Positions 16,030 to 24,332 of a DNA stretch of 64,000 bases are shown piece by piece. The stretch lies in NCBI GenBank assembly GCA_017521295.1, contig JAFXDF010000020.1, forward strand, positions 34,262 through 98,261, given 5' to 3'. A model generated the notes under the pieces. It did no database searches. It was given only the letters and a program-made list of their open reading frames with translations, and was not told the origin of the DNA. Origin of the DNA: Clostridia bacterium. GTDB lineage: Bacteria; Bacillota; Clostridia; Oscillospirales; Butyricicoccaceae. The position numbers and the translations under genes were made by a program. The stretch's first letter is position 1. Every line of letters starts with the position of its first letter.

Positions 16030-16734
16030 CTATCCCCTGTTGTATACTTCATAACCGCTGACAATGGCCAGCGCGATTTTGGTTTGGTAGTCGTCCTGCT
16101 GCAGTTTGGCGCATTCCTCCGGATTGGACAGAAAGCCGCACTCGATGGTGACAGCCGGACTCTGAATATTCTTCATTAAAAACACCCCTTCGGGTGCAGG
16201 CTTGCATACCCGGTCATTTTCCGGGTCCAGAACGGCCCGCAGACGGTCTTGCAGGGCCAGTGCCAGTTCCTGCCCCGCCCCGCCGTAAAAAACCTGTGCG
16301 CCGGCGTATTTGGCCTGGGAAAACTGGTTGAGATGAATGCTGAAAAACGGACATTGCGGATACTGCCGGGCGATCTCCAGCCGGGCGTGCAGATCGGCGT
16401 TTTTGTTTTGCCGGGTGGAGGCCTCCGGCTGATACTGCAGCGAATGATCATCGCTGCGGGTCATCAGCGCCGTTTTGCCGCAAAAACCGAACAAATCCCG
16501 GGTCTTTTGGGCGATGGCCAGCGTGATGGGAGCTTCGCACACTCCATCGGCTGAAACGGCTCCCCCGTCAATGCCGCCATGACCGGCGTCCAAGATCACA
16601 TCCACCTGCATTTCGATCAGTTCAGAAGCAAAACGGGTTTTGCTGTTCACCACGATCATCAGTATTATAGCAATCAACGTCAGGAAAGTCAAAATTCCGT
16701 AAAACAGCAGGGTTTTCCATCGAAATCCGCCCAT
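16030..16734 (-). CDS. cwlD: N-acetylmuramoyl-L-alanine amidase CwlD
   Basis: CwlD cleaves the stem peptide from muramic acid so that muramic-delta-lactam can form in the spore cortex. The product of about 234 residues has an N-terminal membrane anchor (LLFYGILTFLTLIAIILMIVV) and the Amidase_3 fold with zinc ligands in LDAGHGGIDGG (His and then Glu of CEAPITL), FFSIHLNQF (His), and the catalytic Glu in VTIECGFLSN. ATG 16734 is preceded by GAGGTGG; the longer frame upstream overlaps the preceding gene and adds no conserved sequence. Length matches Bacillus CwlD. Position next to radA and yajC is a housekeeping/sporulation mixture. Confidence 0.9.
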   Translation of the reverse strand: MGGFRWKTLLFYGILTFLTLIAIILMIVVNSKTRFASELIEMQVDVILDAGHGGIDGGAVSADGVCEAPITLAIAQKTRDLFGFCGKTALMTRSDDHSLQYQPEASTRQNKNADLHARLEIARQYPQCPFFSIHLNQFSQAKYAGAQVFYGGAGQELALALQDRLRAVLDPENDRVCKPAPEGVFLMKNIQSPAVTIECGFLSNPEECAKLQQDDYQTKIALAIVSGYEVYNRG

Positions 16735-16744
16735 TATCCACCTC

Positions 16745-17134
16745 TCAATCGGCAAAACCGGCGGAAAACACACCGCCAAAGCCGCCCAGAAGCAGTGCAC
16801 CCATGGACAATAGCAGCCGTCCGGTTTGCATGGGGGTGGAAAACAGCAGCAGCCCGGCAATCATCATGCCGCAGCCGTAAAGCACAGCGGCCAGCAGGCC
16901 GCACATCAGCTTTTTGCCGTTTTTTCGTGCGGCTGTCCAGGCGGAAAAGAAGGCCGCAAGCCCGATGATCAGCGGCCCCAACCAGCTGCACGCACGCAAC
17001 GGCAACAGCTCCCGGCTCAGGGCCAGCGCCGCGCCAAAGGTCAGCACCAGCGTGAGCACGATTCCCACAACACCGCCTAAAAGGATCCTTCCGGAAGAGA
17101 TACTGCGGTCATCCGCATTCCGTGTTTTTGCCAT
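16745..17134 (-). CDS. TIGR04086-like small membrane protein
   Basis: The product of about 129 residues has four predicted membrane helices (starting ILLGGVVGIVLTLVLTFGAAL, LGPLIIGLAAFFSAW, MCGLLAAVLYGCGMMIAGLLLF and LLLSMGALLLGGFGGVF) and a conserved SAWTAARKNGKK turn. This is the profile of TIGR04086 family proteins, commonly encoded next to yajC in Clostridia; the function is unknown. ATG 17134 lies behind GGGAGG, which is itself part of the 3' arm of a terminator-like hairpin. The longer frame reading MRNCAGGFF would start inside that hairpin and is rejected. Confidence 0.75.
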   Translation of the reverse strand: MAKTRNADDRSISSGRILLGGVVGIVLTLVLTFGAALALSRELLPLRACSWLGPLIIGLAAFFSAWTAARKNGKKLMCGLLAAVLYGCGMMIAGLLLFSTPMQTGRLLLSMGALLLGGFGGVFSAGFAD

Positions 17135-17177
17135 AAAAAAACCTCCCGCACAGTTTCTCATGAAAAACTATGCGGGA
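17135..17177 (-). terminator. Terminator or attenuator between yajC and the TIGR04086 gene
   Basis: On the minus strand a 13-bp stem (one G-T wobble; arms 17165-17177 and 17144-17156) ends in GGGAGG followed by seven Ts. It is a good intrinsic terminator, but GGGAGG is also the ribosome binding site of the next gene and the T-tract runs into its ATG. Transcription and translation of the downstream genes could be limited here. Confidence 0.7.
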
Positions 17178-17190
17178 AGTTGTGCAATCA

Positions 17191-17559
17191 TTACTTGCTT
17201 TCTTCGGTCTCCTGAGCCTCGGCCTCGGCAGCCTCAACAGCCTCGGGACCTTCGCGGGTCTGGATGGCCCACTTCTTAACGGTCAGACGGGTCTTGGCAG
17301 CGCCGGTCTCGAAGGTGACTTCGTCATCCTTGACAGACAGGATGCGGCCGGTAAAGCCGCCGATGGTGACGATCTTGTCGCCGGCCTGCAGGCTGGCACG
17401 CAGCTGACGGTCGGCCTTTTCTTTCTTCTTCTGGGGACGGATCAGCATGAAGTAGAACAGAGCCACCATGATGATCAGCCAAACGATGGTAAAGGTGCCG
17501 CTGCCACCGCCGATAGCATCGCCTGCGCCGGTAGCATACAGATTGAAGATGTTGGTCAT
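17191..17559 (-). CDS. yajC: Preprotein translocase subunit YajC
   Basis: YajC is an accessory subunit of the Sec translocon in the cytoplasmic membrane. The product of about 122 residues has one N-terminal membrane helix (FTIVWLIIMVALFYFMLI) followed at once by the hallmark RPQKKKEK, then the conserved LQAGDKIVTIGGFTGRILSVKDDEVT block. The C-terminus is an acidic, Ala/Glu-rich tail. ATG 17559 has GGAGG upstream; the GTG at 17571 overlaps that site. It follows tgt, as in many bacteria. Confidence 0.95.
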   Translation of the reverse strand: MTNIFNLYATGAGDAIGGGSGTFTIVWLIIMVALFYFMLIRPQKKKEKADRQLRASLQAGDKIVTIGGFTGRILSVKDDEVTFETGAAKTRLTVKKWAIQTREGPEAVEAAEAEAQETEESK

Positions 17560-17623
17560 AATTGCCTCCACTGAAATAAGAATACAATCATTATACCAAA
17601 AATGACTGGAAAAACAAGGGCAA

Positions 17624-18754
17624 TCAGATTCTTTTTACGAGCTTTTCACTGTTTTCCCGGCGGAATTCTTCAAATCTGCCCTCTTCAATGGCCAGGCGGA
17701 TGTCGGCCATCAGATTGTTGTAGAAATACAGATTGTGCAGGACAGCCAGACGCATACCCAGCATCTCCCCTGCTTTCAGCAGGTGGCGCACATAGCCCCG
17801 GGAGTACTTCTGACAAACCGGGCACTTGCAGTTGGGATCAATGGGACGGGGATCGGTCATATACTTGGCGTTGTTCAGATTGATGGCGCCTTCCGAAGTG
17901 AACAGATGACCGTGACGGGCATTTCGGGAGGGCATGACGCAGTCAAAGAAGTCCACGCCCCGGGCAACGGCCTCGATGATGTTGGAGGGCGTACCTACGC
18001 CCATGAGGTAGCGGGGCCGGTCGGCGGGCATGTGAGGCTCCACGGCCTCGATGATATCGTACATCACTTCGGCAGGCTCACCCACCGCCAGGCCGCCGAT
18101 GGCGTAACCGGGCAGATCCATCTGTGCGATCTCCTTCATGTGCTTGACGCGGAGATCCTTGTAGGTGCCGCCCTGGTTGATGCCCCACAGCATCTGGCCG
18201 GGGTTGACGGTGTCGGGGCGCTCTTTCAGTCGATCCAGTTCATCCTTGCAGCGCTTGAGCCAGCGGGTAGTACGGTCACAGGACTTGGCCACGTATTCAT
18301 GCGGGGCGGGGTTTTCGATACACTCGTCAAAAGCCATGGCGATATCCGAGCCCAGTGCCCACTGGATGAGCATACTCTCCTCGGGGCCCATGAAGATGTG
18401 CCGACCGTCGGTGTGGGCGTTGAAATAGACGCCCTCTTCCTTGATCTTGCGCAGCACGGACAGGGAGAACACCTGGAATCCGCCGCTGTCGGTGAGGATG
18501 GGGCCATCCCAGTCCATGAACTTGTGCAGGCCGCCCAGGGACTTGACAACATCCTGGCCGGGACGCACATGCAGATGATAGGTGTTGGAAAGCTCCACCT
18601 GACAGCCCACACGGCGAAGGTCCTCGGCGGACACGCCGCCCTTGATGGCGGCCTGGGTGCCCACGTTCATAAAGACGGGGGTCTGCACGGTGCCGTGGGC
18701 GGTCTGAAACTCGCCGCGGCGTGCCTTTCCATCGGTTGTGATCAGTTTAAACAT
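17624..18754 (-). CDS. tgt: tRNA-guanine transglycosylase
   Basis: Tgt exchanges guanine-34 of tRNAs with GUN anticodons for preQ1. The 376-residue product contains TPVFMNVGTQAAIKG, the catalytic aspartate block ILTDSGGFQVFSL, GGLAVGE, and the zinc site CKCPVCQKYSRGYVRH...HN (three Cys and one His). ATG 18754 follows GGAGG at a spacing of 6; the longer frame extends into rmuC only. It overlaps rmuC by 8 bases and shares an operon with queA, which acts next on the same nucleoside. Confidence 0.96.
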   Translation of the reverse strand: MFKLITTDGKARRGEFQTAHGTVQTPVFMNVGTQAAIKGGVSAEDLRRVGCQVELSNTYHLHVRPGQDVVKSLGGLHKFMDWDGPILTDSGGFQVFSLSVLRKIKEEGVYFNAHTDGRHIFMGPEESMLIQWALGSDIAMAFDECIENPAPHEYVAKSCDRTTRWLKRCKDELDRLKERPDTVNPGQMLWGINQGGTYKDLRVKHMKEIAQMDLPGYAIGGLAVGEPAEVMYDIIEAVEPHMPADRPRYLMGVGTPSNIIEAVARGVDFFDCVMPSRNARHGHLFTSEGAINLNNAKYMTDPRPIDPNCKCPVCQKYSRGYVRHLLKAGEMLGMRLAVLHNLYFYNNLMADIRLAIEEGRFEEFRRENSEKLVKRI

Positions 18755-19964
18755 GATTATCCTCCGGTAAGCCTGCCAGAACGCTTTCATCAGGCAGGGA
18801 TTCAACATTTTTCAGAGTGCGCTGGATCTGGCGGGTACGGGTGCCCACCAGCTTGTCCAGTTCGGCATTGGCCTGGTTCAGGCGGTTTTGGGTAGCCTCC
18901 AGAACGGTGGCAAACTTATCAAACTCGCCCTTGACGGCGCCCAATACCTTCCAAACCTCGCTGGAACGCTTCTGAATGGCCAGGGTGCGGAAGCCCATCT
19001 GCAGACTGTTCAGCAGGGCGCTCATGGTGGTGGGACCGGCCAGGGTCACCTTGTGCTCCCGCTGAAGCACCTCCACCATACCGGCGCGAACCAGTTCAGC
19101 GTAAAGGCCCTCCACGGGAATAAAGAGAATGGCGAAATCGGTGGTGTTGGGCGGGTCGATGTACTTGGTCTGTACATCCTTGGCAAAGCCCTTGACCCGG
19201 GTCTTGAGGGCCTTGACAGCCGTTTCCACCTGGACGGCGTCGGCGGTATCATAGGCCGCAAGCACCTGCTCATAAGCATCCAGCGGGAACTTGGCGTCGA
19301 TGGGCAGCCACACCGGGCTGCCGTCATTTCCGGGCAGGCGGATGGCATACTCCACATTGGCCTGACTTCCCTGCTTGGTTGCCACATTGACGGCATATTG
19401 GTCAGGGGTCAGCAGCTGCTCCAGAATGGCGCCCAACTGCACCTCGCCCAAAACGCCGCGGGTCTTGACATTGGAAAGTACCTTTTTCAGGTCCCCTACG
19501 CCCTGGGCCAGATTCTGCATTTCGCCCAGGCCTTTGTAGACCTGTTCCAGACGCTGGGATACCAGCTGGAAGGAATCGTTCAGCTTGCGGTCCAGGGTCT
19601 CCTGGAGCTTTTCATCCACCGTCTTGCGGATGCTGTCCAGCTGGGCCTGGTTTCCGGTCTGCATGCGTTCCAGACTTTCGCTCATGGAGCGGCGCAGATG
19701 CTCCAGCTTCTGCTCGGTCTGCATGGCAGAGCTGGACTGCTGGGCCTGGAGCTTTTCCAGCCAACCGTCCACCGACTGCAGCAAAAGATCCTGCCGGGCC
19801 AACAGCGCGGCGTCGTCCTTCTGGGTCTCCTGCAGATCGTTCTGCAGCTGGGCAAGCTGCTTTTCCAGTGCATCCATGCGCTGCAGTCTGCGGTTCTGCA
19901 AAATCAGCAGAACCAAACAAACAAGGGCAACCGCCAAAGCGGCAATCATCAGAAACCGTTCCAT
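18747..19964 (-). CDS. rmuC: DNA recombination protein RmuC
   Basis: RmuC-family proteins have a membrane anchor, a coiled coil and a PD-(D/E)XK-like nuclease domain and limit DNA inversions between short repeats. Here an N-terminal membrane helix (FLMIAALAVALVCLVLLIL) is followed by a coiled coil (about residues 30-150) and the conserved core beginning RGVLGEVQLGAILEQLL, with LPIDAKFPLDAYE and FAILFIPVEGLYAEL. The ATG at 19964 lies one base past the queA stop, without a clear ribosome binding site, so it probably depends on coupled translation. Length of 405 residues is normal. Confidence 0.92.
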   Translation of the reverse strand: MERFLMIAALAVALVCLVLLILQNRRLQRMDALEKQLAQLQNDLQETQKDDAALLARQDLLLQSVDGWLEKLQAQQSSSAMQTEQKLEHLRRSMSESLERMQTGNQAQLDSIRKTVDEKLQETLDRKLNDSFQLVSQRLEQVYKGLGEMQNLAQGVGDLKKVLSNVKTRGVLGEVQLGAILEQLLTPDQYAVNVATKQGSQANVEYAIRLPGNDGSPVWLPIDAKFPLDAYEQVLAAYDTADAVQVETAVKALKTRVKGFAKDVQTKYIDPPNTTDFAILFIPVEGLYAELVRAGMVEVLQREHKVTLAGPTTMSALLNSLQMGFRTLAIQKRSSEVWKVLGAVKGEFDKFATVLEATQNRLNQANAELDKLVGTRTRQIQRTLKNVESLPDESVLAGLPEDNHV

Positions 19965-19965
19965 A

Positions 19966-20994
19966 TCAGTAAATAAACATGGCGTCGCCGAAGCTGAAGA
20001 AGCGATAACGCTCCCGCACGGCCTCTTCATAAGCCTTCAGCACCTTTTCCCGGCTGCTGAAAGCCGAGATCAGCATGATCAGCGTACTTTCGGGCAGGTG
20101 GAAGTTGGTGATGATGGCGTCCAGACCCTTAAAGGTATAGCTGGGATAGATAAAAATACTGGTGCTGCCGCTGCCGGCGTGGGTCACGTGGTTTTCGTCG
20201 GTGGTGGACTCGATGGTGCGGCAGGAGGTTGTACCCACACAGATGACCCGGCTGCCCCGGGCACGGGCGGCATTGATGCGGTCCGCGGCCTCTTCGGTGA
20301 CGGTGTACCGTTCGGAGTGCATCACGTGGTCGGTGATTTCCTCCTCCTTCACCGGACGGAAGGTTCCCAGACCCACATGAAGGGTCACACGGACGATCTC
20401 CACGCCCTTTTCCTCGATCTTTTTGAGCAGTTCGGGGGTAAAGTGCAGGCCCGCGGTGGGAGCTGCGGCAGAGCCGTTATTCTTGGAATAGACCGTCTGG
20501 TATCGCTCCTGGTCGTTGAGCTTTTCCTTGATGTAGGGCGGCAGGGGCATGGTGCCCAGGCGCTCCAGGTGCTCCAGGAAGATTCCTTCGTAGCAGAACC
20601 GCACCAGGCGGTTGCCGTCGGGCTTGACGTCCTCCACCACGGCGGTCAGCTGACCGTCACCAAAGGAAATGGTGGCGCCCTCTTTCAGACGGCGGCCGGG
20701 ATAAACGATGCAGTCCCAAAGGTCCCCTTCCACGTTTTCCAGCAGAAGCACCTCCACAGCGGCACTACCGCCGCCGGTCTTCTGGCCGTAAAGACGGGCG
20801 GGCAGAACGCGGGTGTCGTTGATCACCAGGCAGTCACCGGGAACCAGATGGTCCAGAATATCATAGAAATGTTCATGCCCTACCCTGCCGGTTTTCCGGT
20901 CCAGTGTCATTAGCCGGGAGTGGTCCCGCTGAAGCAGGGGCGTTTGGGCGATCAGCTCTTCGGGCAGATCGTAGTAAAAATCAGACTTTTTCAA
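19966..20994 (-). CDS. queA: S-adenosylmethionine:tRNA ribosyltransferase-isomerase
   Basis: QueA transfers and isomerises the ribosyl part of S-adenosylmethionine onto preQ1 in tRNA, giving epoxyqueuosine. The 342-residue sequence starts with the family block [25 protein letters not shown] and contains [19 protein letters not shown]...[17 protein letters not shown] and [11 protein letters not shown]. The start is a TTG with GAGG eight bases upstream. It directly follows spoIID and overlaps or abuts rmuC, so it is in the same leftward transcript as tgt. Confidence 0.96.
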   Translation of the reverse strand: MKKSDFYYDLPEELIAQTPLLQRDHSRLMTLDRKTGRVGHEHFYDILDHLVPGDCLVINDTRVLPARLYGQKTGGGSAAVEVLLLENVEGDLWDCIVYPGRRLKEGATISFGDGQLTAVVEDVKPDGNRLVRFCYEGIFLEHLERLGTMPLPPYIKEKLNDQERYQTVYSKNNGSAAAPTAGLHFTPELLKKIEEKGVEIVRVTLHVGLGTFRPVKEEEITDHVMHSERYTVTEEAADRINAARARGSRVICVGTTSCRTIESTTDENHVTHAGSGSTSIFIYPSYTFKGLDAIITNFHLPESTLIMLISAFSSREKVLKAYEEAVRERYRFFSFGDAMFIY

Positions 20995-21004
20995 TGGTTC
21001 AGCC

Positions 21005-22678
21005 TCAATTCGGATCGTAATAGTCCACTTCTACGTCGGTGAAGTAGAACTTGATAATTTCTTCAAAGTCAAAGCCTTCCTTGGCCATAGACTTGGCACC
21101 CTCCTGGCTAAGGCCGATGTTGTGGCCCGAGCCGGTGCCGGTGATGGTGTATTCACCCTTCTTATGGGTCTGCTGCTGGGGCTGGGTGATGGTGATCTCC
21201 TCAATGCCGTTGGCGGTCAGGGCTACAACCCCGTCCTCCAGGTCGATCTTCTCGGCCTTTTTACCATCGCCCTGAACGTACAGGCCGTCCAGCTCCACCT
21301 GCTTGCCGTTGATATTCACCGTCTTTTCGCCGGTATTGCCGTTGATGGTATAGCGGTGGCTTCCCACGGTGAAGCCCAGGGTGGGGCTGTTCAGCGCCGT
21401 TCTGGCCCGGTCACCGGTAAAGGTCTTGGTGGAGCCGTCCTCCAGTTCCACCGTCAACGCCAGAACATTGCCCACGTCGCTGTATTTGCTCACGTACACA
21501 TCAGTAACGTCCTGAGTCACATAGCCCTTGGTCTGCAGGATCCAGCTGATCTGGCTCAGATTGGCGGTAAAGCTGAAGGGGCGCATGCTCTCCAGATAGG
21601 TGTCCTCCACCGCCTTCAGATAGGGAATATCCTTGCCCCAAATATTGCCGCAATCCTCGGTGTAGCCGCCGCTGGAGGCGTGATAATAGGTCTGGCAGAT
21701 TTCTCCGTCGTAAAGCACGAACAGGCCGTCCACGGCCTCTACGGCCGAGTCGCTGACCTCGGTGGCATTGCCGGTGCCGTAATACACCTGGCAGTCGGTG
21801 GTGTTGCAGAGGTCAAACCCCTTTGCACGGTGCTTGCTCAGGTTGTTGACGGTATAGCATTTTGCGCACAGGGCCTGGGCCTTCTGGGCCTCGATGGGCC
21901 AGCTGGGGCTGATCTCATAGGGGATGACGCCCTTGATATAATCGGTGAGACCCACCACATTGATCACGTTGATATTATTCCCGCTGACGCGGTTATACTC
22001 AAAACCGCCGTAATAGCGGTAGCCCTTGAACCAGGTCTGCTGGCTGAAAGGCATGATGCCCAGGGGGTATTCGCCCAGCATGTCAAACTGATAGAGGATA
22101 TGAGAGGTTCCGGTGACGACCACCGTATAGCAGGTGCCGTTGGGCACCCGGCGCTCCAGCTCCCAGCCGATATTGTTGGACACCCGCTCCAGAGCCGCAT
22201 TGGCGTCCTCACCGCTCATGTACTGGCCAATGCGCACACGGAAGCCCTTTGCGGTGTAGCAGAGATAGGCGTCGTAGCCTTCATCTTCCACCTCATCGAT
22301 CACATCCAAGGCATCGTCCAGGTCGAAATACTCATCGATCTGCAGGCAATAGGCGCCCACCGTGTCGCTGTAGTTGGCCAGAGGGGTATCGGAATAGTCG
22401 GTGCCGGACAGCCACAGATTGGTGTTTTTCAGAACGGTGATCTTGTTTTCATCGTCGATCTCATAGGTGGAAACAAACTCCCGGTCTTCATCAAAATAGC
22501 CGAAGGCGTATCCGGTGTCCATGCCGGAATAGTTCTGTAGATTGGCAGCGGGCAGCGCCTTGCTGTCATAATTGAGGCCTACCTTGATGATAGGATCGTA
22601 AGTGCGGGCGGCTGCTGTATGGGGTAAAAATGCCAAAAACAGGCATAAAACACATACCAGGGAAAGGATTTTTTTCAT
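21005..22678 (-). CDS. spoIID: SpoIID/LytB domain protein
   Basis: A secreted protein of about 557 residues with a signal peptide ([21 protein letters not shown]). The C-terminal half is the SpoIID domain, a lytic transglycosylase family used in engulfment: [42 protein letters not shown], and the final [21 protein letters not shown] with its conserved His and Glu residues. The N-terminal 200 residues contain an SPOR-like segment ([19 protein letters not shown]). It is longer than Bacillus SpoIID (about 340), so it may be a paralogue such as LytB rather than the engulfment enzyme itself. ATG 22678 has GAGGTG upstream. Confidence 0.85.
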   Translation of the reverse strand: MKKILSLVCVLCLFLAFLPHTAAARTYDPIIKVGLNYDSKALPAANLQNYSGMDTGYAFGYFDEDREFVSTYEIDDENKITVLKNTNLWLSGTDYSDTPLANYSDTVGAYCLQIDEYFDLDDALDVIDEVEDEGYDAYLCYTAKGFRVRIGQYMSGEDANAALERVSNNIGWELERRVPNGTCYTVVVTGTSHILYQFDMLGEYPLGIMPFSQQTWFKGYRYYGGFEYNRVSGNNINVINVVGLTDYIKGVIPYEISPSWPIEAQKAQALCAKCYTVNNLSKHRAKGFDLCNTTDCQVYYGTGNATEVSDSAVEAVDGLFVLYDGEICQTYYHASSGGYTEDCGNIWGKDIPYLKAVEDTYLESMRPFSFTANLSQISWILQTKGYVTQDVTDVYVSKYSDVGNVLALTVELEDGSTKTFTGDRARTALNSPTLGFTVGSHRYTINGNTGEKTVNINGKQVELDGLYVQGDGKKAEKIDLEDGVVALTANGIEEITITQPQQQTHKKGEYTITGTGSGHNIGLSQEGAKSMAKEGFDFEEIIKFYFTDVEVDYYDPN

Positions 22679-22730
22679 GGGGCACCTCGTCAGTTCTTGC
22701 GTCTGTGGTAAAGAATCCAATATTTAAAAT

Positions 22731-22759
22731 ATTATACCGCAAAACCCGACATAATTCAA
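22731..22759 (-). promoter_or_regulatory. Candidate sigma-A promoter for the spoIID-radA run
   Basis: On the minus strand TTGAAT (22759-22754), a 17-base spacer and a perfect TATAAT (22736-22731) stand about 50 bases before the spoIID start codon. It looks like a vegetative promoter, which fits the housekeeping genes downstream. Confidence 0.6.
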
Positions 22760-22797
22760 TGAAAAACGGCAGGTTCCACGAAAAAAGAAAGGCCTTT

Positions 22798-22826
22798 CAC
22801 CGATCTCTCCCCTTCTGCATAGATTG
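22798..22826 (+). promoter_or_regulatory. Candidate sigma-K-type (late mother-cell) promoter
   Basis: CACC (22798-22801), a 16-base spacer and CATAGATTG (22818-22826) resemble the Bacillus sigma-K consensus (mACm, 16, CATAnnnTA), with one mismatch in the last position. It lies about 45 bases upstream of ATG 22869. Short motifs like this occur by chance, so this is suggestive only. Confidence 0.35.
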
Positions 22827-22868
22827 AGAATGAAGGTATCCTTCAAATCCAATCGGGAGGTTAATGCT

Positions 22869-23735
22869 ATGCCTGAAAAGGTTTCCCCTGGCCCGCTGCG
22901 GGGCAATCCCCCGCCCCGCGAGGCTGTTTGCATCCATACGCGAAAAGTTTATGACTCCTGCTGTGAGAAAGAGTGCCTCCGTGATCTGCGGGTCTATCTG
23001 ACCGGTACATCCCAGAGCATTCTGGAAAGCGCCATCAACGTCAAGGCAAAGAGCGCCGAACTGCTGTGGACCTCCATCGACGTGGAGCCCATCACCTATA
23101 ACCGGGGCTTCTTTACGGTGGATGTGCGGTATTTCTACAAGGTGGTCTGCGAGGCCTTCTGCGGCGTTGGCCGGCCCAAGACCCTGTACGGTCTGGCCAT
23201 CTTTGACAAGCGCACCGTCCTCTTCGGCAGCGAAGGCAACGCACGGATCTTCAGCTCCAGCTATTCCTGCAACGCTTTGGATCTGCAGAATCCGGAACGC
23301 TCCAATCTGCCGGTTGCCGTTGTGGAAGTGGTGGATCCCGTTGTGCTGGGCTGCCGTATGGAGGACAGCTGCTGCTGCAACTCTGCCGTAGATGTCCCCG
23401 CCGATATCTGCGGCTGCTTTGATGACGATCTTTCCATCGGCAACGACGGCCGTCAGCTGTTCGTGACCCTGGGACAGTTCAGCATCATCAAACTGGAACG
23501 GGATGTGCAGCTGCTGATGCCTGCCTATGACTTCTGCATGCCCCGGAAGGAATGCGCCGGTTCCTCGGAAGATCCCTGTGCCCTGTTCCAGAACTTCCAG
23601 TTCCCTGTGGATGAGTTTTTCCCGCCCAAGGAATGCGATTTTGTTCAGAATCAGACGGGTGCCAATGCCTCCAACTGCGGTAGCACCCAGAACGGCTGCG
23701 GAAATTGCGGCTGCGGCCGCCTTTCCCGCAAGTGA
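22869..23735 (+). CDS. Cysteine-rich clostridial protein, possible spore coat component
   Basis: A soluble protein of 288 residues with about 21 cysteines, many paired or clustered (SCCEKEC, DSCCC, ICGC, and the C-terminal NGCGNCGCG). The middle has a regular beta-like pattern (LRVYLTGTSQSILESAINVKAK, FFTVDVRYFYKVVCEAF). There is no signal peptide or membrane helix. I do not recognise a named family. ATG 22869 follows GGGAGG at a spacing of 8; the in-frame upstream codons have none. Cysteine richness and the sigma-K-like promoter would suit a spore coat or crust protein, which is inference. It ends at a strong bidirectional terminator. Confidence 0.7.
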   Translation: MPEKVSPGPLRGNPPPREAVCIHTRKVYDSCCEKECLRDLRVYLTGTSQSILESAINVKAKSAELLWTSIDVEPITYNRGFFTVDVRYFYKVVCEAFCGVGRPKTLYGLAIFDKRTVLFGSEGNARIFSSSYSCNALDLQNPERSNLPVAVVEVVDPVVLGCRMEDSCCCNSAVDVPADICGCFDDDLSIGNDGRQLFVTLGQFSIIKLERDVQLLMPAYDFCMPRKECAGSSEDPCALFQNFQFPVDEFFPPKECDFVQNQTGANASNCGSTQNGCGNCGCGRLSRK

Positions 23736-23746
23736 TGGACAACAGA

Positions 23747-23776
23747 AAAACGGCGTGACTGCGGTCACGCCGTTTT
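23747..23776. terminator. Bidirectional terminator
   Basis: A perfect 13-bp stem (AAAACGGCGTGAC / GTCACGCCGTTTT) with loop TGCG separates the converging cysteine-rich gene (+) and acetyltransferase gene (-). It has A- and T-runs on both sides. Confidence 0.85.
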
Positions 23777-23778
23777 GT

Positions 23779-24330
23779 TTAGTCAGTTTCCTTGAGGATC
23801 GCGTACCAGCACGCATCACAGATGCCCTGATTGTTCCGGTCTGAGGCCCGAAGGGTTGCTTCGTATTGCATGCCGCAATTCTTCATGACCGCTCCGGAAT
23901 GGGGATTCCGGGGATCGTGGTAGGCGTCCACACGGCGCAGGCCAACTTCTGTAAGCAGAAAACCAATCACAGCTTTCAGCGCTTCCGTGGTGATGCCACG
24001 GTGCCACCAGGTCCTGCCGAGGCAATAGCCAACCGTGGCTTTTTCCACCCGGTTATCCAGCGCCACCACAGCGATATTGCCAACAGGCTTGTTCCCGTTA
24101 TCTTTTGGCACGATAGCCCAATTGTAGTAGGCCTCTTCCCCGTAGTGCCCAGTCCAATCCTCCAAAATGGATCTGGTGACGGTTTCGCTTTCATGGGTGG
24201 GCCATGTCAGATATTTGGTCACCTCCGGGTCGGAAGCCCAGTTCTGATACATGGCATGGGCGTCGTCAGCGGCAAACGGACGAAGGATCAGCCGCGGGGT
24301 CTCCAGCACTTTGGTTCCAAGATGCTTCAT
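23779..24330 (-). CDS. GNAT family N-acetyltransferase (RimJ/RimL-like)
   Basis: A 183-residue acetyltransferase of the Acetyltransf_3 type. It begins with the typical LETPRLILRPFAADDAHAMYQNWASDPEV block and has the acetyl-CoA binding region GYCLGRTWWHRGITTEALKAVIGF, then VDAYHDPRNPHSGAVMKNCGMQYE. Family members acetylate ribosomal protein N-termini or small molecules; the substrate here cannot be told. It starts two bases after the stop of the SpoVK-like gene and is probably its operon partner. Confidence 0.85.
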   Translation of the reverse strand: MKHLGTKVLETPRLILRPFAADDAHAMYQNWASDPEVTKYLTWPTHESETVTRSILEDWTGHYGEEAYYNWAIVPKDNGNKPVGNIAVVALDNRVEKATVGYCLGRTWWHRGITTEALKAVIGFLLTEVGLRRVDAYHDPRNPHSGAVMKNCGMQYEATLRASDRNNQGICDACWYAILKETD

Positions 24331-24332
24331 GA

